From NCBI RefSeq assembly GCF_030463565.1, contig NC_134660.1:4105501-4169500 (forward strand): a DNA stretch of 64,000 nucleotides, read 5' to 3'. Below, one piece after another: positions 34,483 through 45,100 of the stretch; position 1 is the first letter of the stretch, and each line of letters starts with the position of its first letter. Made by a program: the position numbers and the translations under genes. The stretch comes from Pelecanus crispus (Eukaryota > Chordata > Aves > Pelecaniformes > Pelecanidae). The notes under the pieces were generated by a model that saw only the letters and a program-made list of their open reading frames with translations, was not told the DNA's origin and did no database searches.

Positions 34483-35935
34483 CCCGCGGGTCTGTGCCAG
34501 GAGAGCCAGCACTGGCTCTGCTACCCGCCTGGCATGTCACTGCACCGGCAGCGTGGGAAGGATTTCATTATTGCCAGCTTGGGGAAAGCTCAGGCAGATT
34601 TAATGAAGCCATTATGCCCCTGGTAATGTCTTTAATTAAAGAGCTGGTTACAAATGGCTCGCTGTTCCCCAGTAAGAGGAGGGTGCTGGCCAGCACTGAA
34701 GGGACTCGTTTGTCCCCGGATCGGCTGCCGCTGAGTCCCCTTGCACGTGGCAGCGGGTGCAGGGACCCCTCGGCAAACCCTGCCATGTGCCACCCTTGGG
34801 TTTGTCCCTGCTATGTGGATGGGGCAAGCAACCACGTCCATTTAATCGTGTAGGCTTGAGGGCTGCTATGTCTTTTTGGCTGCTGAAAGTCAAGACACTT
34901 CAGCTGGATGCGGTTATAAACATTTATAAAGCCGTTTTGTATTGTATTACAACAGTGCTGCTCTCCGCAGAGGATGAAGCTTTTCGTCTTGCCAAGTATC
35001 CTAAAGGGCGAACCCCCAAATCTCACCCCCCTTGAGGCTTTTCCAAGGGTTTCAGCCAGACCGTGGTGGGGCAAACCCTCCCTCCGCTCCGCCCAGAACC
35101 CGGCCAGCCCTTTCCAGCCGATGCACAGCCCAACGGCGCAAGGTTTGCAGTTTATGGTGGCTTTTATGGCTTCGCTGATTATCTCTGGTGAACAACTGCC
35201 ACAGTGACAAAGCCCAGCCGCAGGCTGGGAGGTGGCAGCGGCTCCCACGGCAGTGCCGCACGTGGTGCCCGCTGCAGCGGGGCTGTTCCCCGTGGGCGAA
35301 GGCTCAGGGCCGTGGCCCGGGGACCCTGCCCCGGGCAGCAGCGGCGCCCGGACTTTGCTCCTGGGGTGACAGGTCGCCATCAGCCCCCGGGCTGCAGCGG
35401 GATTTCGGCTCTGCTGAATCACGCCACGGTGGGGTGGGGGCTGGTTCAGCTCCCGGCAGTTGTGCCCCCCGGCACAGGTCCCCGGTGGGGGACAGAAGGT
35501 GATGGGGGGACCCCAGTAGGGTCTTTGGGGTGCCTTCGCTCAGGAGGGTCTGGCAGGCGAGAGCAGCCCCGCCTGCCCAAGGGGAAGGGCTGGTGGGGCA
35601 GCCCTGTGCCAGCAGAGGCGGGTACGCCTGAGCCGCACCGGGGGGCACCGGCTCCCACCGGGCACTCCGGACCCCAGGGGGCCCCGGCTCCCCCGGGCGG
35701 GCCCGGGCCGGGGCTGCTCCAGCCCCGCCAGGTGCGAGGCTGCGCTGGCTCCCGTGGGTGATCTGGCGCCCGATGCCTTGGGGAGCCGGGCTCAAGGCCG
35801 CCGCCGATCCCACCCGGCCCGTACCCGGCCCCCTGGGTCCCCCGGGCGATCCAGGGCCGAGGGTGCCCCAGGCCCCCCCCGGCTGGTCCCGGCCCCGGGC
35901 GCTGCGCACGGCGGGCTCCTGGTGACACCTAGCGG
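34483..35935. other. Intergenic, AT-rich island then CpG-rich block
   Basis: 34561-34660 is an AT-rich block with several TAAT/ATTA cores and the palindrome TTTAATTAAA. 34850-34960 is a second AT-rich island. 35640-35935 is CpG-dense and could be an unannotated promoter, but no exon or transcript start can be assigned. Confidence 0.5.
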
Positions 35936-35939
35936 CGCC

Positions 35940-36465
35940 GGGACACGGACGGACACACGGACGGACAGACATCTCGATACCGGACAGACAACTGGACAGA
36001 CACCCGGACAGACATCTCCATACCGGACAGACAACTGGACAGACACGTGGGCAGACACCCGGACAGACATCCAAACACACAGACACACGGACACCCGGAC
36101 AGACATCTGGATACCCAGACAGACAACTGGACAGACACCCAGACAGACATCTCGATACCCGGACAGACAACTGGACAGACACCTGGACAGACACCCGGAT
36201 ATGCAGACACCTGGGCAGACACCTGGACAGACAGCCAAACACACAGACACCCAGACACACGGACAGACATCTGGATACCCAGACAGACATCCAACCACAC
36301 AGACACCCAGACAGACATCTGGACACCCAGACACCCGGACAGACACACACACACACCCGGACAGACACATGGACAGCCGGACAGACACAGGCACCCGGAC
36401 AGACATCTGGACACCCGGACAGACATGTGGGCAGACACCTGGACGGACACACAGACACCCAGCCC
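35940..36465. repeat. GGACAGACA-type minisatellite
   Basis: About 525 bp of ggacagacacc, ggacagacatct and ggacagacaact units of 8-12 bp. A loose higher-order repeat is present (atctcgatacc...caactggacagacaccc). The translated Cys/Val/Ser-rich or Asp/Thr/Gln-rich ORFs are repeat artefacts. Confidence 0.93.
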
Positions 36466-38820
36466 ACTGCTCGCCCCAGTGCTCAGCGCTGCAGGCCCCC
36501 CGGGGGACGCTGCCCGCAGCCGGGCCCAGAGGAGCCGGGGTGGGGGGGCTCCCATTTCCCCCCATGTCCCCCCATGTCCCCCCACCTCCCCTCTCCAGGC
36601 TCTTACGGCCCGGAGCACCCCATGGTGGAGCGCAGGGTGCGGCCGGGGGTGCCTGAGGGACCCCCGGGGGAGGGCAGGCAGCGGCGGGGGGTCCCTGGGG
36701 ATGCGGCACCCCGCTGCCACCCCCTGACCCCCCAGCCCGGCCGGGGGCCCTGGGGGGGTGCAGGCTCCCCGCACCTCACCCTGCGCTGCTCACGGGGTGC
36801 AGGGGACGAGCGGGGTCAGTTGAGCCAGAGCCACCCAAGGCCCTCGTTAGCACTGCCCAAATAAACAGGAATTAAAGGGGGCCCCGCACACGGGGCCGGT
36901 CAGCCAGGCTCTGGGGTCCCCGCCTGGTTTGGGGCTGGGGTGTCGCCGGGGGCAGGGGCTCAGGTGGGTGCGGGCAGGGCCTGGCACAGCTGGGGGGGGT
37001 CACAGATGCCTTGGGGACCAGCCCCACAGTACCCAGCCCCCCCACCCCGTGGTGAGCCCCCCCCCCGGGTGTGCAGCCCCAGCGTGCAGCGGCACCCTCC
37101 CTGCGCAGCGATGCTGGGGGTGCAGCCCCCCCCCCCGCTTCGCCATCGCGCCGTTGCCTTGCCAACGCGCTGGCCCTGTCCCTCGCTCAGACACTGTCAC
37201 CGCTGGGCCTGGCGCAGGCGGCACCACCCGGCACCCACAGGTAGGGTGGGTGGGGTGGGGGCTGTGTGGGTGTCTGCCTCTAACCCCTCCCCCCCCAAAT
37301 ACATCACTCGGCCCCCCCCCAGCTCTGAGCTGGAGCGAGCCCCCTCCCCTGCATGAGCCTGCAGCCCCCATCGAGAGCGGGGACGCCCCCGAGACCCCAC
37401 AGGGATTCTGGGGGGTCCCAGGGAGAGGCCATGGCGAGGGGCTGCCGGGGTGCACAGGGTGCATGCACCACCCCCCCCTGCCAGCCCACGTGGGGAGGGT
37501 TTAACTGGAGAACCACCCCCCTCCAAAAGCAGGGAGCACCGGCTTTGCCCTGGGGACGACGACTGGGGGTGCACTTGGGGGTGCAGGGGTGCAGAGGCAT
37601 GGTTGGGGGGGACAGGCAGGTCCCCACCACGGGGGGGCTTTGCGAAGGAGCCCGGCTGCCTCCGGCTCTGCCAGTGCTCGGCGGTGGTCGGGCGCAGCGG
37701 ATGGGGCAGTTTTAGGGCTAAGGGGCAACGCGCAGCGCCCGTTCCCAGCCGGCACCCCCGCGTGCCGCTGCCGGTTCCCACGGTCGGGGGGGGGTCGTTC
37801 CCTGTCCCTCTGTCCCCAGCGCATGGGGACCGGGTTGGGCCCCTTTGCGAGTGCCAGCGGGGCAGCTGCTTGCATCTGGTGGGGGGCATGATGGGGGCCT
37901 GTGGGTGCCCATTTGGGATCTGTGGGCACGGGAGCTGGCAGCCCCAGGGCAGCAGTGGGGGTTTTGGGGGGCTGCTGTGATGCAGGGAGGAGCCAGTGCC
38001 TCTCGCTGCCCCCCGCCCTGGCCTGGTCCCCGTGCCAGTCCCCGCAGAGCCGCCCATGGCCCCGGGCAGTGGGGCCGGGCGCGGGCAGGCGGCCTCTGCA
38101 GTGCAGCCTAATGGGATAAACCAATTCCCTTAACCCACTTATCCGGCTGATCCAATAAAGGTGGCTGGGAATAAAGTGTGTGCATGGTCTTAATGCATCG
38201 CCCCCCGCCCTCCCCATGGCCCCCCCGGTCCTGACAGCACCGTGGGTCTGTCTGCTCGGTGCTCCTCCCCAGAGGCAGCCGCAGCGGGGCCAGAGGTGGG
38301 ACGTTGGCCCCTGGATCTGGGACTTGCTGGCCCTGGCTGACGGGGAAGCAGGGAAGGTAGCCGTGCCGGTGGCGGCGGCGGTGCTGATCCCCAGGCCGGC
38401 GGGGAGCATCGGGGGATAACCCAGCACGAAGCACAGCGCGGGTGCAGGTGGGTTATGGGGGCCGTGGGGCAGCTCTCCGGTGAGGCTGCAGCAGGGCTGG
38501 GTAGCATGGTGCGCCTGTGCCCCCCAGCATGGGGGTTTGCTCAGCCCCATGTCCCCAAGGGCCATCGCTTTCGTCATGGCGGGGGGCCCGAGCAGCCTCG
38601 CTCGTCCCTGCGCTGCCTTCGTCTAGCAGGGTTTGGGGGGGGGGTGGGGCCCTGGGTGTGCGTGGGGTGGGGAGGGGGCAAGGGTGGGACACGGGGTGGG
38701 GATGGAAGGATGGGGATGGAGTGGGAGGGATGGGGATGAGGGATGGGGTGCTTGGAAGGCTGGGGCAGGAGGAATAGGGTGGGCAGGAGGAATGGGGCAG
38801 GAACAGGCAAGCAGAGGCAG
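36466..38820. other. Region upstream of CYB561, no gene seen
   Basis: GC-rich with C- and G-runs. No exon-like ORF was found. One AT-richer segment (38105-38195) carries two GATA-type words (gggataaacc and acttatccgg), a CCAAT word and a short TAAT word, and is a candidate regulatory element. Confidence 0.55.
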
Positions 38821-38932
38821 GAGGGCAAGCGACAGGAGCGCGGGGGGTGCGCCGTGGCGGCCGGGAGCCACCTCCGGGTGCAGGTGACGCAGCGGCCCCG
38901 GCAGCACCAGGAAGCGTCCGGCCCCGTGGCAG
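38820..38932 (+). other. CYB561: Candidate 5' non-coding exon of CYB561
   Basis: A consensus donor GGCAG/GTGAGG ends at 38932. A strong acceptor ccccgcag ends at 39047, seven bases before the CYB561 ATG, so a 115-bp intron is plausible in a gene whose other introns are short. The left limit is arbitrary; the area is CpG-rich and may include the promoter. Confidence 0.4.
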
Positions 38933-39053
38933 GTGAGGGCGGAGCGGCGGCGCTGGATGCTGCCCGCAGCGGGACCCCACCCCGGGGCCCCCACTGCCAC
39001 GCGGGGCCACGCAGGGCTTCGCTGCCCCCTCCTCTCTGTCCCCGCAGGCCGCC

Positions 39054-39255
39054 ATGGACGGGGCTCCGCTGCCTGCCAGCCCAGCCGGGCTCTCGGCGTA
39101 CGTGGCCGTGTCGCAGCTGCTGGGCCTGACGCTGCTGGCCACCACGGGCGCCTGGCTGGGCCGCTACCGGGGCGGCGTGGCCTGGCACAGCTCCCTCCAG
39201 TTCAACGTCCATCCCCTCTGCATGGTGCTGGGCATGGTGTTCCTCCAAGGTGACG
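39054..39255 (+). CDS. CYB561: CYB561 coding exon 1
   Basis: Residues 1-67 plus one base. First helix [17 protein letters not shown], then haem ligand H53. Donor GACG/GTGAGC. Confidence 0.96.
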
Positions 39256-40863
39256 GTGAGCGGGGCCGCGGGACGAGCTCCCTGTCCCGGCTGCAGCCTT
39301 CAAAGGCCCCGGAGCTGTAGCTGGGCAGGGATCAAAGGGGACAAAATGGTGACAAATGAGCCCGGGCAGAAGCTGCAGGACCCCCCACCCCCAGTGCATG
39401 CAGCACCCTGGGAAGATGCGGGGTGCCGGGGAGGTGGGGGACCCCCATGGATGCTCATCCGCCCTCTCTCCGGCAGCTCTCCTGGTCTACCGGGTCTTCA
39501 GGCACGAAGCCAAGCGCTCTACCAAGGCGCTGCACGCGCTGCTCCACGGCCTGGCGCTGGTCATCGCCCTCGTCGGTGAGCGCCGGGGCCGGGCTGGGCG
39601 GATGGGGCCGGATCCGGCCCCGGGGGTAATGGGCTCCTTTCCGCAGGCATCGCTGCCGTCTTCGAGTCCCACCGGACCAAGGGCATCCCCGACATGTACA
39701 GCCTGCACAGCTGGTGCGGGATGGCCGCCTTCGTGCTCTACCTGCTGCAGGTGAGGGCGGGGGAGCCCCTGGGCCCCCGGGGGGGAGGAGACCCCGCAGC
39801 ACCCGGTAACCTCCCCGTGGCCCCGCAGTGGCTCCTGGGCTGCGGTTTCTTCCTGCTCCCCGGCACCTCCTTCTCGCTGCGCGGCCGGTACAAACCCCAG
39901 CACGTCTTCTTCGGCGTCGCCCTCTTCGCCCTCTCCATCGCCACCTGCTTGCTGGGCATCACTGAGATGCTCCTCTTCAACATCAGGTGGGTGACCGAGC
40001 TGGGGGGGTGGCAGCCCCCCAGCTCCCCCTGACCCCCAGCCAAGGGCTGCTCCAGCCCCGTGGGGCAGAGGCTGGCCCCTGCTCAGGCCATGGCTCCGTG
40101 GCTGTTAAATCTTCCCCCGAGGCCTTTAGTTCTGCTGCTGCTGAGTCACTTCCCAGACGACGTTTAACAAGGGCCGGATCCTGCGACCGCTTGCTTTGGG
40201 GATGGGGATGAAATACCTGCCGTCGCCTCTCCGCAGCAAGGGGTTTTCAGAGCCTCCCTGGGACGCTCACGTCCCCCAGGCCTCTGCCCTCGCAGCTGGA
40301 GGACGAGCGATTGCCCACGGCCCCAGCTGCGCTTCGGGGTCCCCCCAGCCCCAGCACCGTGGGGACACGGCTATGCGACAGCCCAGGAGCCACCTCCCTC
40401 CGGCTGCGGGAGCACATCTGGCAGGGGAGGTGCTGGGCTGCCTACAGCCCTGCCTTAGGACTGTGCCCCGTTCTCGCTGCTGTCACCAAGAGCGTCCCTC
40501 CCCAAAGCAAGCAGCACCCGGGCAGTCGCCTCTTGCCCTGATCTGGGGGAAAAGGACGTTTCCCGGGGTGCGTGCCCCGAGGATGAGGATGAGGAGGGGG
40601 TCCCAGCCAGGGTAGGGACAGGCCACCCGCACCCTGAGGCCTGAGCATCCCCTCCGCCCCGCAGGGACTCCTACAGCCGCTTCGTGCCCGAGGGTGTCCT
40701 GGCCAACACCCTGGGGGTGCTGCTGGTGGCCTTTGGGCTGGTGGTGGGCTACGTGCTGACGCGGGACGACTGGAAGCGCCCGCCGCTGGCCGAGGAGCTG
40801 GCCCTCTCCATGGACTTCAAGACCCTGACGGAGGGCGAGAGCCCCGGCGGCGGCAGCCAGTGA
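39054..40863 (+). CDS. CYB561: Cytochrome b561, ascorbate-dependent (complete, five coding exons)
   Basis: Six-helix di-haem membrane protein of chromaffin and neurosecretory granules. It passes electrons from cytosolic ascorbate to the granule lumen to regenerate ascorbate for dopamine beta-hydroxylase and peptide amidation. The exons are 39054-39255, 39477-39575, 39647-39750, 39829-39986 and 40665-40863, totalling 762 nt, or 253 residues plus TGA. The four haem-ligand histidines are all present: H53 (FNVHPLCM) with H121 (SLHSWCG), and H87 (KALHALLH) with H160 (PQHVFFG). The C-terminus ends [19 protein letters not shown], as in vertebrate CYB561. The start ATG is the first in frame after the acceptor at 39047. 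It is divergent to ACE and convergent with TANC2, as in mammals. Confidence 0.97.
39477..39575 (+). CDS. CYB561: CYB561 coding exon 2
   Basis: Residues 68-100, including haem ligand H87 in [14 protein letters not shown]. Acceptor CGGCAG, donor GTCG/GTGAGC. Confidence 0.96.
39647..39750 (+). CDS. CYB561: CYB561 coding exon 3
   Basis: Residues 101-135, with [21 protein letters not shown]121 is a haem ligand. Phase 0 end, CAG/GTGAGG. Confidence 0.96.
39829..39986 (+). CDS. CYB561: CYB561 coding exon 4
   Basis: Residues 136-187. Contains [20 protein letters not shown] with haem ligand H160 and the fifth helix. Preceded by a 78-bp intron. Confidence 0.96.
40665..40863 (+). CDS. CYB561: CYB561 coding exon 5
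   Basis: Residues 188-253 and TGA. Last helix [18 protein letters not shown], then the cytosolic tail. The preceding intron (39987-40664, 678 bp) is the longest in the gene and holds nothing recognisable. Confidence 0.96.
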
Positions 40864-41495
40864 CGTCCCCAGCTCGCCGGTCCCCAGCACGGGCACCTCG
40901 GGGCGTCTGTAGGGCGCTCTGCCTGCCTGTCCCCGGCGTCCTGCGGCTCTGCCCGGCTCAGGGTGACGGGGGCAGCTGGGGAAGGACACGCTTCTTGGTG
41001 TAACGCTGCCCGCTGGGTTCAGCCTCGCTTGGCCTTACTCCTCCTCAGCTCTGCCCCGCGCAACCCCCGGTGACCCCTGAGCCTGCCCCCGGCCCTGTGG
41101 GGATTGGGGGGCCGCAGGCAGGGGTAGGGGCTGGCAGCAGCACTGGGGCACGAAGGACGGGGGTCCCCGGGCTCTGCCCTGATCCGGGCACCTGGGGGTG
41201 GGAGCCCAGATTTCTCCGCTGCGAGCGGCCCAAGCCCAAAGCCCCTTCTCAATGCCGCTGGGCGGAGGGGATGTTTGCCATCACCGAGATTTCCCACTCG
41301 CTGGCAGCCCGTCGCCCTCCAGCGCGGCCGTGCGTGGGGGCTGCTCCCCCAAAAGGGCTCCCCGGGGGCTTGGAGCGACCCGGCGTCTGTGCAGGTTCAG
41401 CGTCTTCGTGTCCGAGATGTTTTTCCCTCTTGTGCGATGCATTCTTTGCTCAGTGGATGCTCCCGACCTAATAAATGTTTGCAGCTAACCCTGTC
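40864..41495 (+). other. CYB561: CYB561 3'UTR
   Basis: Runs from the stop codon to just past AATAAA at 41470-41475, with GT-rich sequence beyond. No other feature was seen in it. Confidence 0.75.
41470..41475 (+). other. CYB561: CYB561 polyadenylation signal
   Basis: Canonical AATAAA in an ATAAATGTTTGCAG context, about 610 nt after the stop codon. Confidence 0.8.
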
Positions 41496-42159
41496 CTCCT
41501 CCAGCTCATGGTTTCGGGGTACCCCTGAGCTCCCACGCGCCGTGGGCAGCCGGGAGAGGAGCTGCCCGAGGGGCTGGGGTGGGCAGGGTGGGTATTTGGG
41601 ATGGGATTGTCCCGTCCAGGCCCTGGAAGCTCCCAATCCCAGCGCTGCACAGCAAGCGCAGCCCCAGTGAAGGCACAAGCCCAGCGCCGGGGGTTTTTGC
41701 TCACCACAATCCCAAGGCGCCGTGTCCTGCCAGCGCTGCGCACCCAGCCCGGCGGCTGGAGGCAGGGGTGCTCGCGGCTGCGAGGGGCGTTCAGCTGCAA
41801 AACCGAGCCCTGGCTTTGGGCAGGGACGAAGCGAGCGGACACTCTGGTTCTCGGGAGCTGCAGGGCTGCAGTGCCCACAGGGCCGAGCTGTGCTTTCCAC
41901 AATTTAATCCAGAAAACTCCCCGATGCGGTTCCCTCCCGTTTCATTAACGTCCCATTGCTAATGGCGGCAGCAGCAGCGCTGCCTCCGTCCCCTCCTGCT
42001 CCCAGCAGCGCCGCGTCCCCTTCCCCATCCCCAGGCAGCGGCAGCCAGACCCGACCCTCGCGCCGTCCCGCTGTCCCCAGGTTATTTCCACGCCGAGAAG
42101 CCACAGCACGCTCCTTTGCTCACCGCAGCGTGGGAAAAACACCAGGCCAGACGCCGTTT
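41496..42159. other. CYB561/TANC2 convergent intergenic gap
   Basis: About 0.65 kb between the two predicted 3' ends. GC-rich, with no ORF similarity and no repeat recognised. Confidence 0.6.
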
Positions 42160-45100
42160 CCAAGTGTTAACCATTTATAAATAAGTACATTTTTTCATAC
42201 ATACAGTTTTCATTGTACAGATTACAATCTGTATACATTGGGGGGGGAATGCATTCTTTTGAACTTTTCACATCTATCTCACAGCTCACATGTACAGACA
42301 AGAAAACTCTGCTCAAGCAAATACAGCAAAGGAAAAAATATGTTTTCTTCTTTCCTTATACATGAGAGGCGAAGGCCTCCGCTGTCGGCAGGGGCTGCTC
42401 TTCCCACTGCACAATATCACAACTGTGTGGTGTTCAATATATCAGTAGAGAGAACAGAACATGCATTGAATAATATACTGTACAGAGAGAAAGTCCTTTA
42501 CATCAGAATTATAGAAAAGCTAAAGGAAAATTTAAGTGTCTTAAAGATCTTCCCAGCAAGTGTCTCGGAGGATGGCAACCAGGGAATTGTACGAAGCACA
42601 AGGTGGGTGTACTGTACGTGTTTGTACCAAACTCGGATCCTCTTGGATGTGAAGACAGAAGGGAGACGAAACGCTGAATGCAACACTATGGGAAAGAAAA
42701 GGCTGGACAGGGATGACACCGGCAGTACTGGCAGAGTCCACACGAGTCTCTGGGTTATCGGTGTAGCAACACAACGGACTTTGCGTAGCACACAGTGCTG
42801 CTCTCAGTGTCTGGCTTATCAGTGCAGAGCGAGGCAGACCAACGGCGAAGTGACCCAATTCCCTGGGCGCGAGGCTTTCCCTCCCACCCAGCACGACCCC
42901 GACCCGCCGGAGGAGACGACCCGCAGCCCCGCCGCCGTCCCCGGACAGCGTCACCCAGAAGGGACAAAGTCTTTTGGCAAAGCAGCCCTCCGTTTCCGCG
43001 ACTATAGGATGCGATCCCGCCGGACGGGACCCGGCTGCTGACTCCCCAGTACCGTGACAGCTAGAAAATGAGCAGGAGGAAAGGATACGGCGGATGGGTT
43101 TGGTGTCCGTTGGCTTTCCCGGTGACAGTCGTGCTAGCTGTGCTTCCTCTCGGGGAGGTCTGTAACAGTTGCGGTGAGATCCAGCTGTATAGTCAGGAGT
43201 TGGACACGAACGCATCTTGCTAAAGAATTGAGCCCTTAGTGGTTTATATTAGAAAAAAGAGTTTGACTGAATGAAAATCCAGCAAATATTCACACAAATC
43301 TGAAAAAAACGGAGATTAACTTTCAACCATTGTGCTTTGTGTCCAACACGCACCCCACCAGACTTTGCGTAGAGCAACCGGCATGGGGCGAAGGCATTTA
43401 TCCGCAGAGGTCCCAGCGGGTACAACAGCTCTTCCCCTAAGCCCTTGGTTAAACACCGTTAATCCCGGTAGAAGAGTTATCTTGAATCCCAAGACTAAAG
43501 CAAAGTACAACCACCACAGAGCTCACGACAGCTCACGGCAGACCCCCCTTTGCAAGGAGGGCGGACGATGAGCAGGCACGCTGGCTTGCTTTTCTCTAGA
43601 TAAGGCGGAGCTGGCACTTCGGTTTTAGCTAGACTTCTTCTGGGTAACCCTGAATATACAGCAACCTTTGTACGAGGGGACTGAATCGCTCCAAATTTAG
43701 TAGCCACCCTGGTTCCGGACCTAATCCAAGTATGGCTTAGGTATTTGTCATACGCGCACACAAATGTTCACACTAGCCAAGTGGTTTTCTTTACAGCCAG
43801 GTTAAAGAAAAGAAAAACCAAAAAGTTGAGTGCTCAGACGGACCCACCTGCGGGCACCGGTGCCGGGCAGCAGACAGACAGACAGACGGACAGACGCACG
43901 CCTCAGTTTGTCGGGAGCTGGCGCGGCCGGCGCCCTCCCAAGCAGCGACGCAGAGAAGGTGGCTCAGGCTGCGCGGTGCCTCCGCCTTTGGAGACGGATC
44001 CCGAGGGATCTCTTTGTAAAGCCCTCCCTTTCCTAAGCGCTTCAGAGCCCACTGAAGACCATTCCCAAAGCTCTCCAACGCCATTCCCGGCCTGGCCGGT
44101 GGGGACTCCTGCGGACCCCGCCACCAGGTGGGTGTCCCCTCCCCTGGGACCAGCGCATCCTCCCAGTCTGGGAGACAAAGCAAGAGCCGGTGAATCCCCA
44201 CCGAGGGACGTGGCAGACACCCACACCCGAAGCCGGGAGAGAAGACTTCAGCTCTGCGGCCGCGCACCCAGCTCTCGGAGCAGCTGCGGGCAGAGGATGA
44301 GACACAGCTGGTGGGAAGCTCGGCTAAATGCAGGGGTCGGCTTCAGCGTCGCCTACCCAACGCGCCCCAAGAACCAAACCCGGAGGTTTCCACGTCATCG
44401 AGAACCTGGTTTACTTGGTGCACCTAAGAATCCTACTCGCTCGCAAGACGGGGGCTCACCAGCGGTGCCACTGTAGCCGGGTGCCGGCTGGCAGCATCGT
44501 CCCACATCTTAATTACTCAAAGAGTAATTAAATGCGTAGCACGGACGGGTGAGACAGCACCGTGTCTGAAACTCTGTGCATACTCCCGCAACACCTAAGA
44601 TGAGAGGGTGAAGGGACGTCAGGTGATATCTGAGCCTCATGCTCCACCAAGCCACGTGTACAGCAGCGCGCTTCACAACAGGACCACGCACAACAGCACA
44701 ACATGAAACGGCCTCTGCTTTTCGTCCACGCCAAATCTGAATCATGACTTTTGAGGACACAAGGGACTGTGTAAAGAACGCCTTTTCCAGGGAGAGGCGT
44801 GCTCCTTACCCTCCCGGGGACTACAGCAGCCATCCTGCCTCAGCTGTCCCAAAGAGAATTGCTGGGGAAGCGCTTTAAAACCACTGCAAATAATTTTGTA
44901 TTTAAAAATTACTCATTCTGTTGATGCTTATATACAGGAGTTGGTTCTTGTGCTATAAATGGTATGATTCATTGCTTCGTTTCTTTTCTTTTTTTTTTTT
45001 TTTTAAAAATACACTAAGAGACAAGAGCTGTTTTGCTATTTTCTAATGAAGACACTACTCACGCTTAAATATCCAGTATTTATCATAGTAACAAATTCAA

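Noticed and set aside
33845-34540. Minus-strand 120-231-codon Gly/Cys/Leu repeat proteins
   Set aside because: A 10-bp repeat without stops opens three frames. No sign of selection on any one frame.
35304-36774. Cys/Val-rich (minus) and Asp/Thr/Gln-rich (plus) ORFs of 220-390 codons
   Set aside because: Translations of the GGACAGACA minisatellite and adjoining CpG-rich DNA.
42238-43041. 267-codon plus-strand ORF antisense to the TANC2 3'UTR
   Set aside because: No similarity; lies in 3'UTR-like sequence and has no supporting splice or promoter signals.
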